This document shows, piece after piece, positions 37,601-44,499 of a stretch of DNA of 64,000 bases (within the stretch, counting starts at the first letter, position 1; the number at the start of each line of letters is the position of its first letter). The stretch lies in assembly GCA_022828595.1 (NCBI GenBank), contig JAKGHH010000002.1:38038222-38102221 (forward strand), given 5' to 3'. This DNA is from Nelumbo lutea (Eukaryota > Streptophyta > Magnoliopsida > Proteales > Nelumbonaceae). A program made the position numbers and the translations under genes. The notes beneath the pieces were generated by a model that was not told the origin of the DNA, ran no database searches, and saw only the letters and a list, made by a program, of their open reading frames with translations.

Positions 37601-40600
37601 ACCTAGTCACATGGCGCAGTAAGAAGCAGAATGTAGTTGCTAGATCAAGTGTGGAAGCAGAATATTGAGCTATAGCTCACGGGGTTGCTGAACTCCTATG
37701 GCTCAGGACCCTTCTTAATGAGCTTGGCATTAAAGTTGAGGGTCCTCTCAGATTGTATTGTGACAACAAGGCTGTCATCAACATTGCAAATAACCCTGTG
37801 CAACATGACAGGACAAAACATATTGAGATTGATCAACATTTTGTTAAAGAGAGAATAGTCTCAGGAGAACTTTGCATTCCTTATACTCCATCTGAGATGC
37901 AAATTGTAGATGTATTGACTAAAGGGTTGGCTATAGCAAAGTTCATGGACCTTCTTAGCAAGCGAAACATGACTGACATCCATGCTTAGTTTGAGGGGGA
38001 GTGTTAGGTTGAAGGTTTTCATGTATTGATGATTCGGCTAATAAGAGTTCTTATTAGCCTGTATTTGAGTTTAAGTTGTTATGTATTGGGCCTATGTTAA
38101 TGGGCCTAAGTTTGTTTAGTGTTTTAAATTGTCTGGGTGTCCCATCACTAATCAAGGGCATTCCAGTCATTTCCTGTAACATTGTACTGTACTCTAATAT
38201 AAATAATAGTACTGTCGACTAGGTCATTCAGTTCGACATTCTCAGCATCTCTTGGTCTTCTCCTCTCTTCTACTGCTTCGGCTACAGCATTTAAGCTCTC
38301 AAACAGGTTTCAAGAGAGGGTAACAGTCCAAGAAATCAGTGATTAATCACCCAAATAAAATCAATAGCAACTCCACAACAATACTGAAATAATACTCCAC
38401 CAAAAGAAATTGAGATTCTGCTGCATAAATCTCAAAAGAGGGCTGAATCAATCTCAGTCCTAAAATGGTAAGTTTCAGGACTGTCAACAACAAGATGGGA
38501 CCGAAACCTTATCAAAACTGATTCAAACTTCAAGATAGAATGATGAACAGATAAAGAAGGCCTGGATGACACCAACTACAAAGTTCTAGGCAGATTGAAT
38601 CGGCCAATTTAAAAGAAGAAGAAGAAGAAAATCTAACCTGCTGGGCGTCTTTTCCAGGAAAAGGGATATCAGCTTCGTCTGATCAAAACAGCATTTAAAA
38701 ACTTCAACCAGGGTTTGGGCGTGGTCGAAACACTCCTTAAATAGTCTACTAATCACCCCAAAACTCAAACAAATCAGCAGTTGAAGGATATGGCCCGCTC
38801 TGATACCATGTCAACCTTCTAGGTTGAGAGAACACCAAGAGTTTCAGGGGTGTCAAACAGAATAGTCGACCCCCACCCCCAAAGAGCCTATATATCTTAT
38901 TAGTTATAAGTATTTACAAAGAGGCCCTTGAAGGGCTAAAGATAAAAAAGAATAATTACAAAGAGGCCCTTGGAAGACTTGAAAGGTAAGAAAGAAAAAT
39001 GCTATGGTACAACAGGGACCATAGAACAACATTACATCAAGTATGGAGGCGGCAATAACTCTATTCTATCTTGAATGTTCTTACCCCCCCCCAACTCTAG
39101 CTATTTTAGATCTCTAGAAACAACAAACACAACGCTCAGTCTCCTAAAAAGGAGAGGCAGAACTGCTATACTGCTTTGCATGTTATAGCCAAGCCATGGC
39201 AAATGGTCTCAGATGGTGAATTGTGCCTTCATTTGTTCTTTTAAAATTTTGAGTTTATTAATTTCTGCTTTGGTTAACTTTAGCAATTTTTTTGATAAAT
39301 AAAAATAATTAACTTTAGAATTTTTTTATTAATTCAGGAATGTTTGTTCCACTTTATTTTTCACAATATTTTTTTTGTAAATGTGCGCTGAACTAATTTT
39401 ATCTCCCCTATATCTAACAAAATGTTGTCTGTGCTCAGCACAAGCTTGCTGCTAGTATAGGGGTAAAAAAAAAAAAAAAAAAAAAAAAACTTCAATATAT
39501 AAGAATATGGAAATCTTTCAAAAAGCCTATTAGCTCAAATGGTTAAAATTCTAGTGTTCTTAACATGAAAATTATACCTTGGACTTTCAAGTCCTATAAA
39601 TGATAAAGATTTCTTTTCAGTTACTATCAAAAAAATTACTACATAGTTAAAATGTTTACACTCAAAGCATCACATCTAGAGGTGTAAATCGGGTTATGCC
39701 ACCCACGGCCTGACACAGCTCGGCACGACAGCCCGTGGGTCGTCCCAGGCCCAGCACGATCATGTGGGTCGTGCTAGGCTTGGGGTTTTAGGTCCGCGGG
39801 TCAGGCCAGCATGGCCCATATATATATATTATTTATATATTTTATATATATTTATATATTTTATATATTATACATTTTTATATATAATATATAATATATT
39901 ATATATTATATAAATTATAATTATATAATAATGTATAGTATATAATATATTAATAAAATAAACAATTGTTTTCAATGTTATTATACTAATTTATTTAATT
40001 ATTGTATATATCAAAATTCATATAAAATTAAAATTTTAAGTTTTTTTTTTCAATTTTTTTAAATAAATAGCTTTGGCCCAATCCACGGCCTGGCCTGGAC
40101 CAAGGCTTGGCCCACAGACCAGCCCAGCCCATCGCACGGCGCAAGCCCACATGGGCTTGGGCCGTGGACTATGTCGGGCCGGCCCCCATGTTATCCCAAG
40201 GGAGGGCAGCACAGCCCATTTTACACCTCTAAATTCACATCTACATCCTAAAATATGGTAATTATGTCTCAATATTGGTTTCTAGTAAGTTGGGTAAGAA
40301 GGTCAGCTAATGGCTTGGCAGATGGTTTAGCTAAGCCAATGTTTTAAAAGCGCAAGGGCCATTTTGCACCTGTGGCACAAGGCGAGGCGTGCGCCTTTTT
40401 GAGGCAAGGCGCACAATTTAAAAAAAAATGCAAAAAATTCAAAAATATCAAAAAATTATAAAACATAATATTAATAAAAATATTAACTTTAAGTTTTAAA
40501 ATAAATGTTTTAAAAACCTATTATCTAAAATTAAAATACATAAATATAATATGTAAAGCATATTCAAATGAGAATTTAAAAATGAAATCAAACATATAAA

Positions 40601-43600
40601 ACATTTTCAAGCATATAAAACCCACAATCTCTTTTTTTTTTCTCAATTGCATCAAGTAGCTAATGTGATATATTACATTCCTAATTCTACGAGCCGCCCT
40701 TGTGCCATGCTTCTCGAGGCAAGCCCAAACAAGTCCATGTTAGGGTCTTAAATTCTTAGATTTCACACAAAAAATAATTTTTTTTTTTGTGTGAAATCTA
40801 AGAATTTAAGACCCTAACATGGACTTGTTTGGGCTGACCTTGAGGGGTGTGGCACGGCGGCCCAGCGACCAGACTCAAAAAAAGGGAAAAAACGGAAAAT
40901 TTTCAAAAGGCGCACGCTTGGGCTAAGGTGCAAGGCACACCAAGCGCACGCCTTTTGAATGGGCTGCGCCTAGGACCTGGGCAAGGTGCCTACCCTAAAA
41001 TGCGCCTCACCTGAGTGCCTGGGTGCACCTGAGGCGCACCTTTTAAATCACTGACCTAAGCAAGGATTTTTTGGTGGGATGTCAAACAAGGTACCCAACT
41101 GACACATTAAAAAGGCTATCACAGGATTGACCTTCTGAAATTTAGAGGTTCCATTAGCTTTAGCATACTGCTAAGAAACAGATACACTAAACAAAAATTA
41201 ATTCTGTAACTCCAAGTCCTTTGCATATTTTTTGCTGCATCCCATCTCGTAAAGATTAAACCCTTTCTGGTTAATCAGCAATCATTTCTCATCCTTTGAG
41301 TGTTTTATTAAACTCTTATTCTGAAGTGGGATGCTTTTGTCATTTAAAACACATGATTAGCTGTCGATCTCATTGGAGTGTTTTGATGTCAGGACCATCA
41401 TGTGATTGTATAGCTGAGATTAGATAATATAAGTTCAACGACCACAACATTTAGAAGTCTTACTGTTTCTCTGCAGACTCTTTTGTAATGTCAAAATGAA
41501 GGAATGGGATCTGAAAATGTTTGAGAAACCATGTCCAATTTAGGAGATTCTATTTTCCTTCTTATAGTTTAATTCAATTTCAGCATTGACTTAGGGTATT
41601 TCAATGAGATTTTTCGACTGACTTGTTAGCATAATGATGAACTTAACTACTAAATTGTCTTTGTGAAATCTCTGCAAATACGGATATCAAAGTAACATTG
41701 TAACAGCTTATCATTTTTAAAACTAACATATTTTTGCCAATTACTTTCTGAAATTACAATCCCATCCTTTTTTTGGATTAGCAAGAACAACTCCTTCCTT
41801 TTGATTAATTTTATTTGCCACTTTAAACATTCATTATTGACAATGCTCTAATCACCGGCCCTAATTATTTGAACAATAAAGTAATTATCAAAATGATTCG
41901 CAATATCAATGAGACTGGGCAAAATTTCCCTGAAATCTCCCCAGTTTGCTAAGGGGTGATACTAAATTTTCCAAGAATCTTTTTTCCTAATATTTCCGAT
42001 ACATTGCCAATATGTCAAACATTTCAAATTTCATTGACAGACTATACATTAAAGTTCAAAATTTTAGAATATCATCAAAAGCTTTCTGATATTACTAAAA
42101 TCATCATAACTTTATCGAAAAAAACCCTACAAGAACAAATAGGCATTCGGTGGTTGGATAGTTGACTTACTATTTTGGCATGATTCACTTATTAAGTCAC
42201 TACAATTCAAAAGAAAATGAATAAGGTACACAAATATAAAAGAGGATTCTCAATCTAAACAAAACATAATAACAAAAAATAACAAAAATGACAACTGAAT
42301 GACATAATGTAAAGAAGAGAGGATGGCTAGGATACTAAAAGCATGACAAATGTGTAATTATTTTTCTTCTAACAATTCCTTTAAGGTTTATTAACTAATT
42401 CCATGGGTGTAAAAGTTGTGAACCATGATTATGAACATGGATAGATGGAAAATATCACTTAGTCATTACCAAACTCACCATAGTTTAATAAAACAAGCTT
42501 TTAAGTTAATTTAAATTTTAATATATAAACATTCCACGTTTTTTTATAAATATATGGGGATTATATTAAATGAAAGGGGGGGGTGAGGCACCCTTAGTTA
42601 ACTGTTAGAGATGGAGCCATCCAAGACTATGAAGCAATACCAGAAAAAATATAATTGTGCCCTCTTATTCAGCGAAGGAAAAGTCAAAAATGAGATGCAA
42701 CAGACTTTCAAGCTTTCCAATAATTGCACCCATTGAGGACTCCATTCCATCGAATTCTGCCTGAAAGAGAACATCTAAGAATAACCAGCAAGGCAGCAAG
42801 ACTATTTGCCAGTATTAAAGAAAATGTTTAAACTCATTACTTGCAATCATCCAAGAGTTAAAGAAGAAGAACACTGTTCTCTATGTGGCTTCATAAGACT
42901 TGGACTTGGAATTGGCACCAATAAAAAATTAAGATTTATCTCAATTCCAGGAACCAAACACAACATCAATGTATTTTGACATCAAAGTTTCAAATATGGT
43001 GACTATTCTATTCTTTATAAGGAAAACAGAGGTAAATCCTCTATTCTTGTTTGTTTATAAGGAAAGCATTTATCTCTTTTCTACTATCTTTTACTTTCTC
43101 CCATTCTTTTCACAACTAAACACAATATTAATCATAATAAGACATTGACTAGGTTACACTAACTACTACCATGAGTCTATAAATAAGGCTGGAAAGCTTA
43201 GTCCAGGGGCGAAATGGTAATAAATACAGACTTATGATGACCCTTTTGCTTTTCTCATTTGTTATAAGCTCCAAACAACTAGATGGTGCCAAATCATTGG
43301 AAAAAAAAAAAAAAAAAAAAAAAAAAACCTATTAGGTTCCACTACCCACTCCTATTAAGCCTTTAGCTTCCAAATCCTACAGATTGCTAAACTGATCCTA
43401 GCCTTCCTAGGCTGTATATTTGTCCCTGTTCTCTTAGCCTACAATTATATTCAATATTTCAATATCATATTTGACATTTTCGTTATCACTTATCACATAA
43501 TATCTTCTGCCTAACATGTCCTTTTACTTACATCAGAAAACCATCAAGCAAGAGGTATGGATGATTGGATTCATTATGCGTGTGTTATATAAGATCTAAT

Positions 43601-44499
43601 ATTACATATTGTTTGATCCTAGGTGGAGTTGCAGACAGTCGAGCAACTTCCAATACATCTTTTTTTCCTTTTGGTAGGTCATTACAGTGAAAAATCAATA
43701 TATGACCTTTTTCAACCCTATTTCATGATATCGTATAAACATTATGTGATAAGAAGAATGTTCACCAAAATCAAAGATAAGGTAAAGAAAATAAGAAAAT
43801 TTGGAATTAAGTTTTATTTTTACATTGTTGAATTGTTTACGTCCATCCATTGTAATCAATCCAAAAAGAAAATTTTCCATATTTCTCTATAGTCTAATTG
43901 AAATTCAACTCAATTGACTTATAATTTCTCATCTCTCCAGGCCTCTACATATCATAAGCTAAAACTCATAATTAACCTTTTCAGACTGTAAAGTATGCCT
44001 TTTTCCCTTTAGATATTTCAAATTGTCAATTACGATTAATTCAAGACAAGCTCTATAAATTAAATTTTAAAGAGATAACTTCTAAAAACTATATACTGTC
44101 ATCACAGTTCAATCACCTTTTTCGTAACAGAGCTTCCCAGTACTCGAGTCAAATATCTTGAATCCATCCCTCGTTCCTATAGCAAAGCAACTGCAATTCC
44201 GAGAGTATACAGTCAATTGCCACCAAAAATAACTGAACGCGCCGAAAAAGGAAAATAGAGAATCTATACATAATATTCATCGATTTCCATGATAAAATCC
44301 ACTCCACCGGAATGATTTCAAATTAGGAACCCTATAAACCCTAATTGGAGAACAAAAAAAAATATCTATCGTTTACTCTTATTTTGGTTGTAGAATTTGG
44401 TGGGGGAGGATGAGATGCTTTGATTTCAGGAAGTTTCCACCTGTTATCTTGATTGAAGGAAGCGCAGAGGATAGGAGAAGCTGAAGATTGATTTGCCAT
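4689..44499 (-). CDS. ATG18B: ATG18b-type autophagy protein (PROPPIN, WD40 propeller), 11 exons
   Basis: ATG18/WIPI proteins bind PI3P and PI(3,5)P2 on the isolation membrane and recruit ATG2 during autophagosome growth. CDS exons, in order: 44499-44441, 44190-44117, 26888-26815, 26673-26564, 24201-24110, 20387-20275, 18751-18632, 18113-17965, 8866-8753, 8377-8306, 4830-4689. Every intron is GT..AG, phases match, and the sum is 1,119 nt (372 aa plus stop). The N-terminus [20 protein letters not shown] is the usual PROPPIN start. The lipid-binding FRRG motif is residues 219-222 in exon 8. Blade sequences such as [19 protein letters not shown] (exons 5/6) are typical of ATG18b. No long C-terminal BCAS3-like domain exists, unlike ATG18f/g/h. 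An in-frame ATG at 44574 would add 25 residues; I prefer 44499 by homology. Introns are 250, 17228, 141, 2362, 3722, 1523, 518, 9098, 375 and 3475 bp. Confidence 0.93.
5570..5965 (+). pseudogene. Copia integrase fossil
   Basis: Plus-strand reading, broken by stops and frame changes, gives blocks like the integrase core of the better-preserved copia elements here. [16 protein letters not shown] corresponds to the first catalytic region. A later block, [14 protein letters not shown], corresponds to the FRSDNA motif, with the catalytic Asp changed to Ser. No LTRs were found nearby. It is the oldest-looking copia relic in the window. Confidence 0.6.
5977..7120 (-). mobile_element. LINE fragment (zf-RVT and RNase H-like region), 5'-truncated
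   Basis: On the minus strand the fragment reads from a zinc-binding RT-associated region near 6870-6780 ([16 protein letters not shown]), through a [14 protein letters not shown] block near 6550, to an RNase H-like segment at 6388-6155 ([19 protein letters not shown]). A T-rich stretch at about 5977-5988 is the complement of its A-rich 3' tail. Several stops and frameshifts make it inactive. It lies in ATG18b intron 10 in the same orientation as the host gene. Confidence 0.7.
9527..9720. repeat. GC hairpin followed by a long oligopyrimidine tract
   Basis: GGGGGGCGAAGCCCCCC (about 9545-9561) is a perfect hairpin inside a short GC-rich island in an AT-rich intron. From about 9587 to 9720 the plus strand is almost pure C/T. 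Such mirror-like tracts can form triplex DNA. On the transcribed minus strand it is a long purine run. Confidence 0.75.
9735..9878 (+). repeat. Copy A of a dispersed GCCTC-rich repeat
   Basis: Begins GGTGTACGCCTCTAGCACGC and ends CCTCCCACACCTTTTAAA. It matches copy B at 11138-11289 over the whole length with scattered changes. The end resembles the end of the hAT-like element at 40337-41053, so it may be a related non-autonomous element. Confidence 0.75.
10212..10512 (-). mobile_element. 5'-truncated LINE insertion with 16-bp target duplication
   Basis: GCTGAGTCAGATACTT flanks the insert perfectly at 10196-10211 and 10513-10528. The 301-bp insert reads on the minus strand as the last part of a LINE RNase H domain (for example [18 protein letters not shown] residues near 10500-10460), ending in a short non-coding tail. 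The perfect duplication implies target-primed reverse transcription and a fairly recent date. Confidence 0.8.
10597..11135 (-). mobile_element. LINE fragment, RNase H-like domain
   Basis: Minus-strand reading contains PKLNFEE-like residues near 11115, then [20 protein letters not shown] at about 10970-10910, the usual end of a plant LINE RNase H. A T-run at 10598-10605 is the complement of the A-tail, followed by a typical ATCAGTGAAAGAAAATTCCAT end. Stops interrupt the frame. Target duplication not found. Confidence 0.7.
11138..11289 (+). repeat. Copy B of the dispersed GCCTC-rich repeat
   Basis: Direct-orientation counterpart of copy A (9735-9878), about 1.4 kb away in the same intron. It ends CCTTTTAAAA followed by CACTGG. 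Confidence 0.75.
11714..11989 (-). repeat. CopA 3' LTR
   Basis: On the minus strand begins TGTTGGTTC and ends AGCAAACA. It adjoins the polypurine tract. It contains a 28-bp block (11853-11880) identical to a block in the CopB LTR. Confidence 0.93.
12002..16417 (-). pseudogene. CopA gag-pol, one frame broken by five UAG codons
   Basis: A single frame of 1,471 codons with no frameshift. Order: gag with the [15 protein letters not shown] region; zinc knuckle [14 protein letters not shown]; protease-like [10 protein letters not shown], where Asn replaces the usual catalytic Asp; GAG-pre-integrase HLWHARLGH; integrase core with FRSDNA and QNGVAERKN; reverse transcriptase [11 protein letters not shown]; RNase [10 protein letters not shown]. 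In-frame UAG codons sit at 15911-15913, 13427-13429, 13208-13210, 12788-12790 and 12083-12085. In CopB the matching codons are Trp (first three), Gln CAG (fourth) and Gln CAA (fifth). The true stop at 12002-12004 is also UAG. With five stops and the changed protease residue it should not act alone. Confidence 0.9.
16977..16988 (-). other. CopA primer-binding site
   Basis: TGGTATCAGAGC on the minus strand, directly after the 5' LTR; complementary to the 3' end of initiator methionine tRNA, the common copia primer. Confidence 0.9.
16989..17267 (-). repeat. CopA 5' LTR
   Basis: Nearly identical to 11714-11989. It begins next to the target duplication GTATC at 17268-17272. Confidence 0.93.
18752..20274 (-). 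other. ATG18b intron 6
   Basis: 1.5 kb containing one LINE insertion (19256-19836). The remainder shows no gene. A TTCTCATGCTT-containing stretch near 20000-20065 is partly repeated near 20620-20690 in intron 5. Confidence 0.75.
19256..19836 (-). mobile_element. 5'-truncated LINE insertion with 13-bp target duplication
   Basis: TCCATTTTAAGTT is at 19243-19255 and 19837-19849, followed on both sides by one differing base then TAT. The minus strand encodes an RNase H-like domain ([15 protein letters not shown] near 19760-19715, then [14 protein letters not shown] near 19595-19555). The T-run at about 19260-19266 is the complement of the A-tail. Two frames are needed to read it, so it is a dead copy. 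Confidence 0.78.
21703..21779 (+). repeat. Tandem copy of a ~38-bp segment
   Basis: TTTTTATAAGCAACAGTAAA followed by TTTCATTAATGAAGAA occurs twice in direct succession. It looks like the complement of a LINE 3' end, so two LINE tails or a local duplication. Confidence 0.6.
21870..22640 (+). mobile_element. LINE fragment interrupted by a MITE
   Basis: Plus-strand reading runs from [16 protein letters not shown] (about 21920) through a zinc-binding [18 protein letters not shown] (about 22036-22090) to [20 protein letters not shown] (about 22232-22291). The MITE at 22292-22533 splits it, and reading resumes as [15 protein letters not shown] residues. Frame changes show it is dead. Confidence 0.7.
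22292..22533. mobile_element. hAT-like MITE with 8-bp target duplication
   Basis: 242 bp. The ends are imperfect inverted repeats: left CAAGGTTCTAAATATC, and the complement of the right end CAAGGTTCAAAGTATC. The duplication GATCTGTG is exact at 22284-22291 and 22534-22541. Eight-bp duplications are typical of hAT elements. The interior repeats CGATA/GTATC words and codes for nothing. Confidence 0.82.
22650..24018 (+). mobile_element. LINE 3' fragment ending in an (AAC)n tail
   Basis: Plus-strand reading covers the end of a reverse transcriptase ([16 protein letters not shown]), a long linker with [14 protein letters not shown], and a zinc-binding RT-associated region ([20 protein letters not shown], then [18 protein letters not shown] near 23480-23535). 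It then continues in a second frame to [17 protein letters not shown] near 23680-23730. An (AAC)n repeat at about 23993-24018 forms the 3' tail. It is a different LINE lineage from those ending in poly(A) here. At least two frameshifts and a stop near 23050 inactivate it. Confidence 0.75.
24519..24991. mobile_element. hAT-like non-autonomous element with GGATCAGAT subterminal repeats
   Basis: 473 bp. Ends TAGGGATGCAAACGGATC and, on the complement of the right end, CAGGGTGCAAATGGATC. The duplication ATGTTATC is exact at 24511-24518 and 24992-24999. Many GATCAGAT/GATCCGAT words sit near both ends, as in hAT subterminal regions. The AT-rich middle encodes nothing. Confidence 0.8.
24999..25685. 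mobile_element. Second MITE-like element abutting the previous one
   Basis: Begins CAAGGTTTTAAGTATCGG and ends GAAATTTTGAACCTTG, matching the ends of the MITE at 22292-22533. Flanking 8-mers GATGTTAT and TGTGTTAT share six bases. The interior at about 25345-25590 resembles the GGTGATCA/GCCCAA family seen at 50329-50764, suggesting an internal insertion. Confidence 0.6.
25780..26510 (+). mobile_element. LINE fragment, RNase H-like region
   Basis: Plus-strand reading gives [20 protein letters not shown] near 26110-26165 and [21 protein letters not shown] near 26190-26250, the usual RNase H-like end of plant LINEs. Weak zinc-binding-region similarity lies at 25790-25990. It is broken by stops and frame changes. 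An A-run (26023-26039) lies between the two parts. Confidence 0.65.
27439..28638 (+). mobile_element. 5'-truncated LINE with poly(A) and 20-bp target duplication
   Basis: 1,200 bp. GAATATGACAGG-[T/C]-A-[G/A]-CACGT flanks it at 27419-27438 and 28639-28658 (18 of 20 match). A 19-base poly(A) ends it at 28638, preceded by TTGCTGATC. Plus-strand coding similarity: [20 protein letters not shown] near 27480-27540, a zinc-binding region to about 27820, and an RNase H-like part with [19 protein letters not shown] near 28040-28095 and [14 protein letters not shown] near 28220-28260. Internal stops and frameshifts make it dead. Host orientation is antisense. Confidence 0.9.
29590..29656 (-). mobile_element. 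3' tail of a LINE, cut by CopD
   Basis: A T-run followed by CTGATCAGCAACAGAAAAGA is the complement of a LINE 3' end. Its coding part may resume at 31067-31184, beyond CopD. Confidence 0.55.
29657..30859 (+). pseudogene. CopD partial pol (RT C-terminal half and RNase H)
   Basis: Reverse transcriptase from the NAFLNGD motif onward, then a copia RNase H. About 400 codons are open. Without its N-terminal RT fingers, protease and integrase it cannot give a working enzyme set. Nearest relatives in the window are the pol regions of CopA and CopB, but it is clearly a different family (different LTR). Confidence 0.85.
29657..31066 (+). mobile_element. Copia element CopD, left-truncated, with one LTR
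   Basis: Retains the 3' half of pol and one LTR. The open frame (29657-30859) starts at [15 protein letters not shown] of the reverse transcriptase, keeps [10 protein letters not shown], and contains RNase H with YTDVDWVGS and DIFTKGL. A polypurine tract (GAGGGGGAG) ends at 30866, and the LTR runs from TGTTGAAATA (30867) to GGAATCA (31066), about 200 bp. The 5' LTR, gag, protease, integrase and first part of RT are missing. The remaining 400-codon frame has no stop, so the truncation may be young. Confidence 0.85.
31067..31184 (-). mobile_element. LINE RNase H segment between CopD and CopC
   Basis: Minus-strand reading gives [19 protein letters not shown] and then [16 protein letters not shown], which stops at the CopD junction. 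It is probably the same LINE as the tail at 29590-29656. Confidence 0.6.
31185..31430 (-). repeat. CopC 3' LTR
   Basis: Begins TGTCAATCTTCTAGG on the plus strand and ends TATCTCTACA. It contains a duplicated AATTACAAAGAGGCCCTTG-type segment also present in the other LTR. Confidence 0.85.
31436..32682 (-). pseudogene. CopC gag-pol remnant with large internal deletion
   Basis: Minus-strand order: gag N-terminus with [20 protein letters not shown] (from 32682), then after a deletion the RT block [11 protein letters not shown] (Asn in place of the first catalytic Asp), [12 protein letters not shown], and RNase H ending with [16 protein letters not shown] and DILTKL near 31500. Several stops and frameshifts follow. 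It is not functional. Confidence 0.8.
32709..33008 (+). repeat. CopB 5' LTR
   Basis: Starts TGTTAGGTTGAAAG and ends AGCTCTCA, directly before the tRNA-iMet primer site. It contains the 28-bp block (32843-32870) shared with the CopA LTR. Confidence 0.93.
33009..33020 (+). other. CopB primer-binding site
   Basis: TGGTATCAGAGC, complementary to initiator Met tRNA, immediately after the 5' LTR. Confidence 0.9.
33586..37989 (+). pseudogene. CopB gag-pol, broken by frameshifts and stops
   Basis: Order as in CopA: gag ([12 protein letters not shown] start, [15 protein letters not shown]), zinc knuckle [14 protein letters not shown], degenerate protease (DFVATDHM instead of DSGATDHM), integrase with [10 protein letters not shown] and [23 protein letters not shown], RNase H with YTNANWVGF (first Asp lost). 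A one-base insertion near 34272-34276 and a one-base deletion near 35128 shift the frame out and back. In-frame stops: UGA 34733, UAA 34898, UAA 35503, UAG 37285 and UGA 37666. The pol frame from 35557 to 37287 is still open for 576 codons. Confidence 0.9.
38002..38301 (+). repeat. CopB 3' LTR
   Basis: Partner of 32709-33008, followed by the AACAG duplication. Confidence 0.93.
38809..39044 (-). repeat. CopC 5' LTR, end missing
   Basis: Begins TGTCAACCTTCTAGG and matches 31185-31424. The final bases of the LTR are absent, and unrelated sequence (GGAGGCGGC) follows. Confidence 0.85.
39466..39489 (+). repeat. Poly(A) run
   Basis: About 24 A in a row; possibly a retroelement tail, but no coding part was recognised upstream. 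Confidence 0.7.
39676..40231. mobile_element. hAT-like non-autonomous element, TAGAGGTGTAAA ends
   Basis: 556 bp. Starts TAGAGGTGTAAATCGGG and ends CATTTTACACCTCTA, an inverted pair. GC-rich GGCCC/GCACG subterminal words flank an A/T-only core (39820-39990). Flanking bases (CATCACAT and ATTCACAT) match only partly, so the duplication is uncertain. Confidence 0.7.
40337..41053. mobile_element. hAT-like element with GCGC-rich ends and a nested inverted repeat
   Basis: 717 bp. Left end CAATGTTTTAAAAGCGC and right end GCGCACCTTTTAAATCACTG are inverted. Flanks AGCTAAGC (40329-40336) and ACCTAAGC (41054-41061) share seven of eight bases. Both arms are rich in GGCGCAC words. The AT-rich middle holds the hairpin at 40722-40834. 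Confidence 0.72.
40722..40834. repeat. 53-bp perfect inverted repeat (hairpin)
   Basis: The left arm 40722-40774 is exactly complementary to the right arm 40782-40834, with a 7-base loop. Outside these arms the complementarity continues at lower identity for about 30-40 bp on each side (GTGCC..CGAGGCAAGCCC against its mirror). Confidence 0.9.
43301..43327 (+). repeat. Poly(A) run of 27
   Basis: A pure A-run inside ATG18b intron 2. On the transcribed minus strand it is a U-run. No retroelement body was recognised next to it. Confidence 0.75.

Larger units (their letters stand above)
32709..38301 (+). mobile_element. Complete Ty1/copia LTR retrotransposon CopB
   Basis: 5,593 bp on the plus strand. 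LTRs 32709-33008 and 38002-38301 are each 300 bp and differ at about 14 positions by eye. The target duplication AACAG is at 32704-32708 and 38302-38306. The primer-binding site is 33009-33020. The polypurine tract (GAGGGGGAG) ends at 38001. Gag-pol is clearly related to CopA but more decayed. It sits inside CopC and is antisense to ATG18b. Confidence 0.95.
31185..39044 (-). mobile_element. Copia element CopC, internally deleted and split by CopB
   Basis: Minus-strand element with LTRs at 31185-31430 (246 bp) and 38809-39044 (about 236 bp; the last bases TCTCTACA are not present). The primer-binding site TGGTATCAGAGC is the complement of 38797-38808, and a polypurine tract adjoins the left LTR (31431-31440). 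CopB (32709-38301) interrupts it just upstream of gag. Between the gag start (ATG at 32682) and the [13 protein letters not shown] block near 32340, the rest of gag, protease, integrase and early RT are gone. No clear target duplication was found. Confidence 0.88.
40290..41100 (+). mobile_element. LINE RNase H end split by an hAT-like element
   Basis: GTAAGAAGGTCAGCTAATGG and the following bases to 40336 read as [15 protein letters not shown], the conserved end of LINE RNase H. It is interrupted at 40337 and resumes at 41054 with CCTAAGCAAGGATTTTTTGG. The comparable uninterrupted site is seen in the LINE at about 28370-28430. Confidence 0.65.
26889..44116 (-). other. ATG18b intron 2 (17.2 kb)
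   Basis: The largest intron, bounded by GT after 44117 and AG before 26888. It holds a LINE with 20-bp target duplication, then a nest of LINE, CopD, CopC and CopB (about 29590-39250), two hAT-like elements (39676-40231 and 40337-41053), and about 3 kb of AT-rich sequence (41.1-44.1 kb) in which I see no gene. Confidence 0.88.

Noticed and set aside
40036..40272. Open frames in the GGCCC-rich part of a MITE on both strands
   Set aside because: Explained by GC-rich subterminal repeats of the hAT-like element.
42690..42780. Exon-like segment on the minus strand ([19 protein letters not shown]) preceded by TTTCAG in ATG18b intron 2
   Set aside because: Joining it to exon 2 loses the expected propeller sequence and soon meets a stop; exon 3 at 26888-26815 fits in phase and homology.
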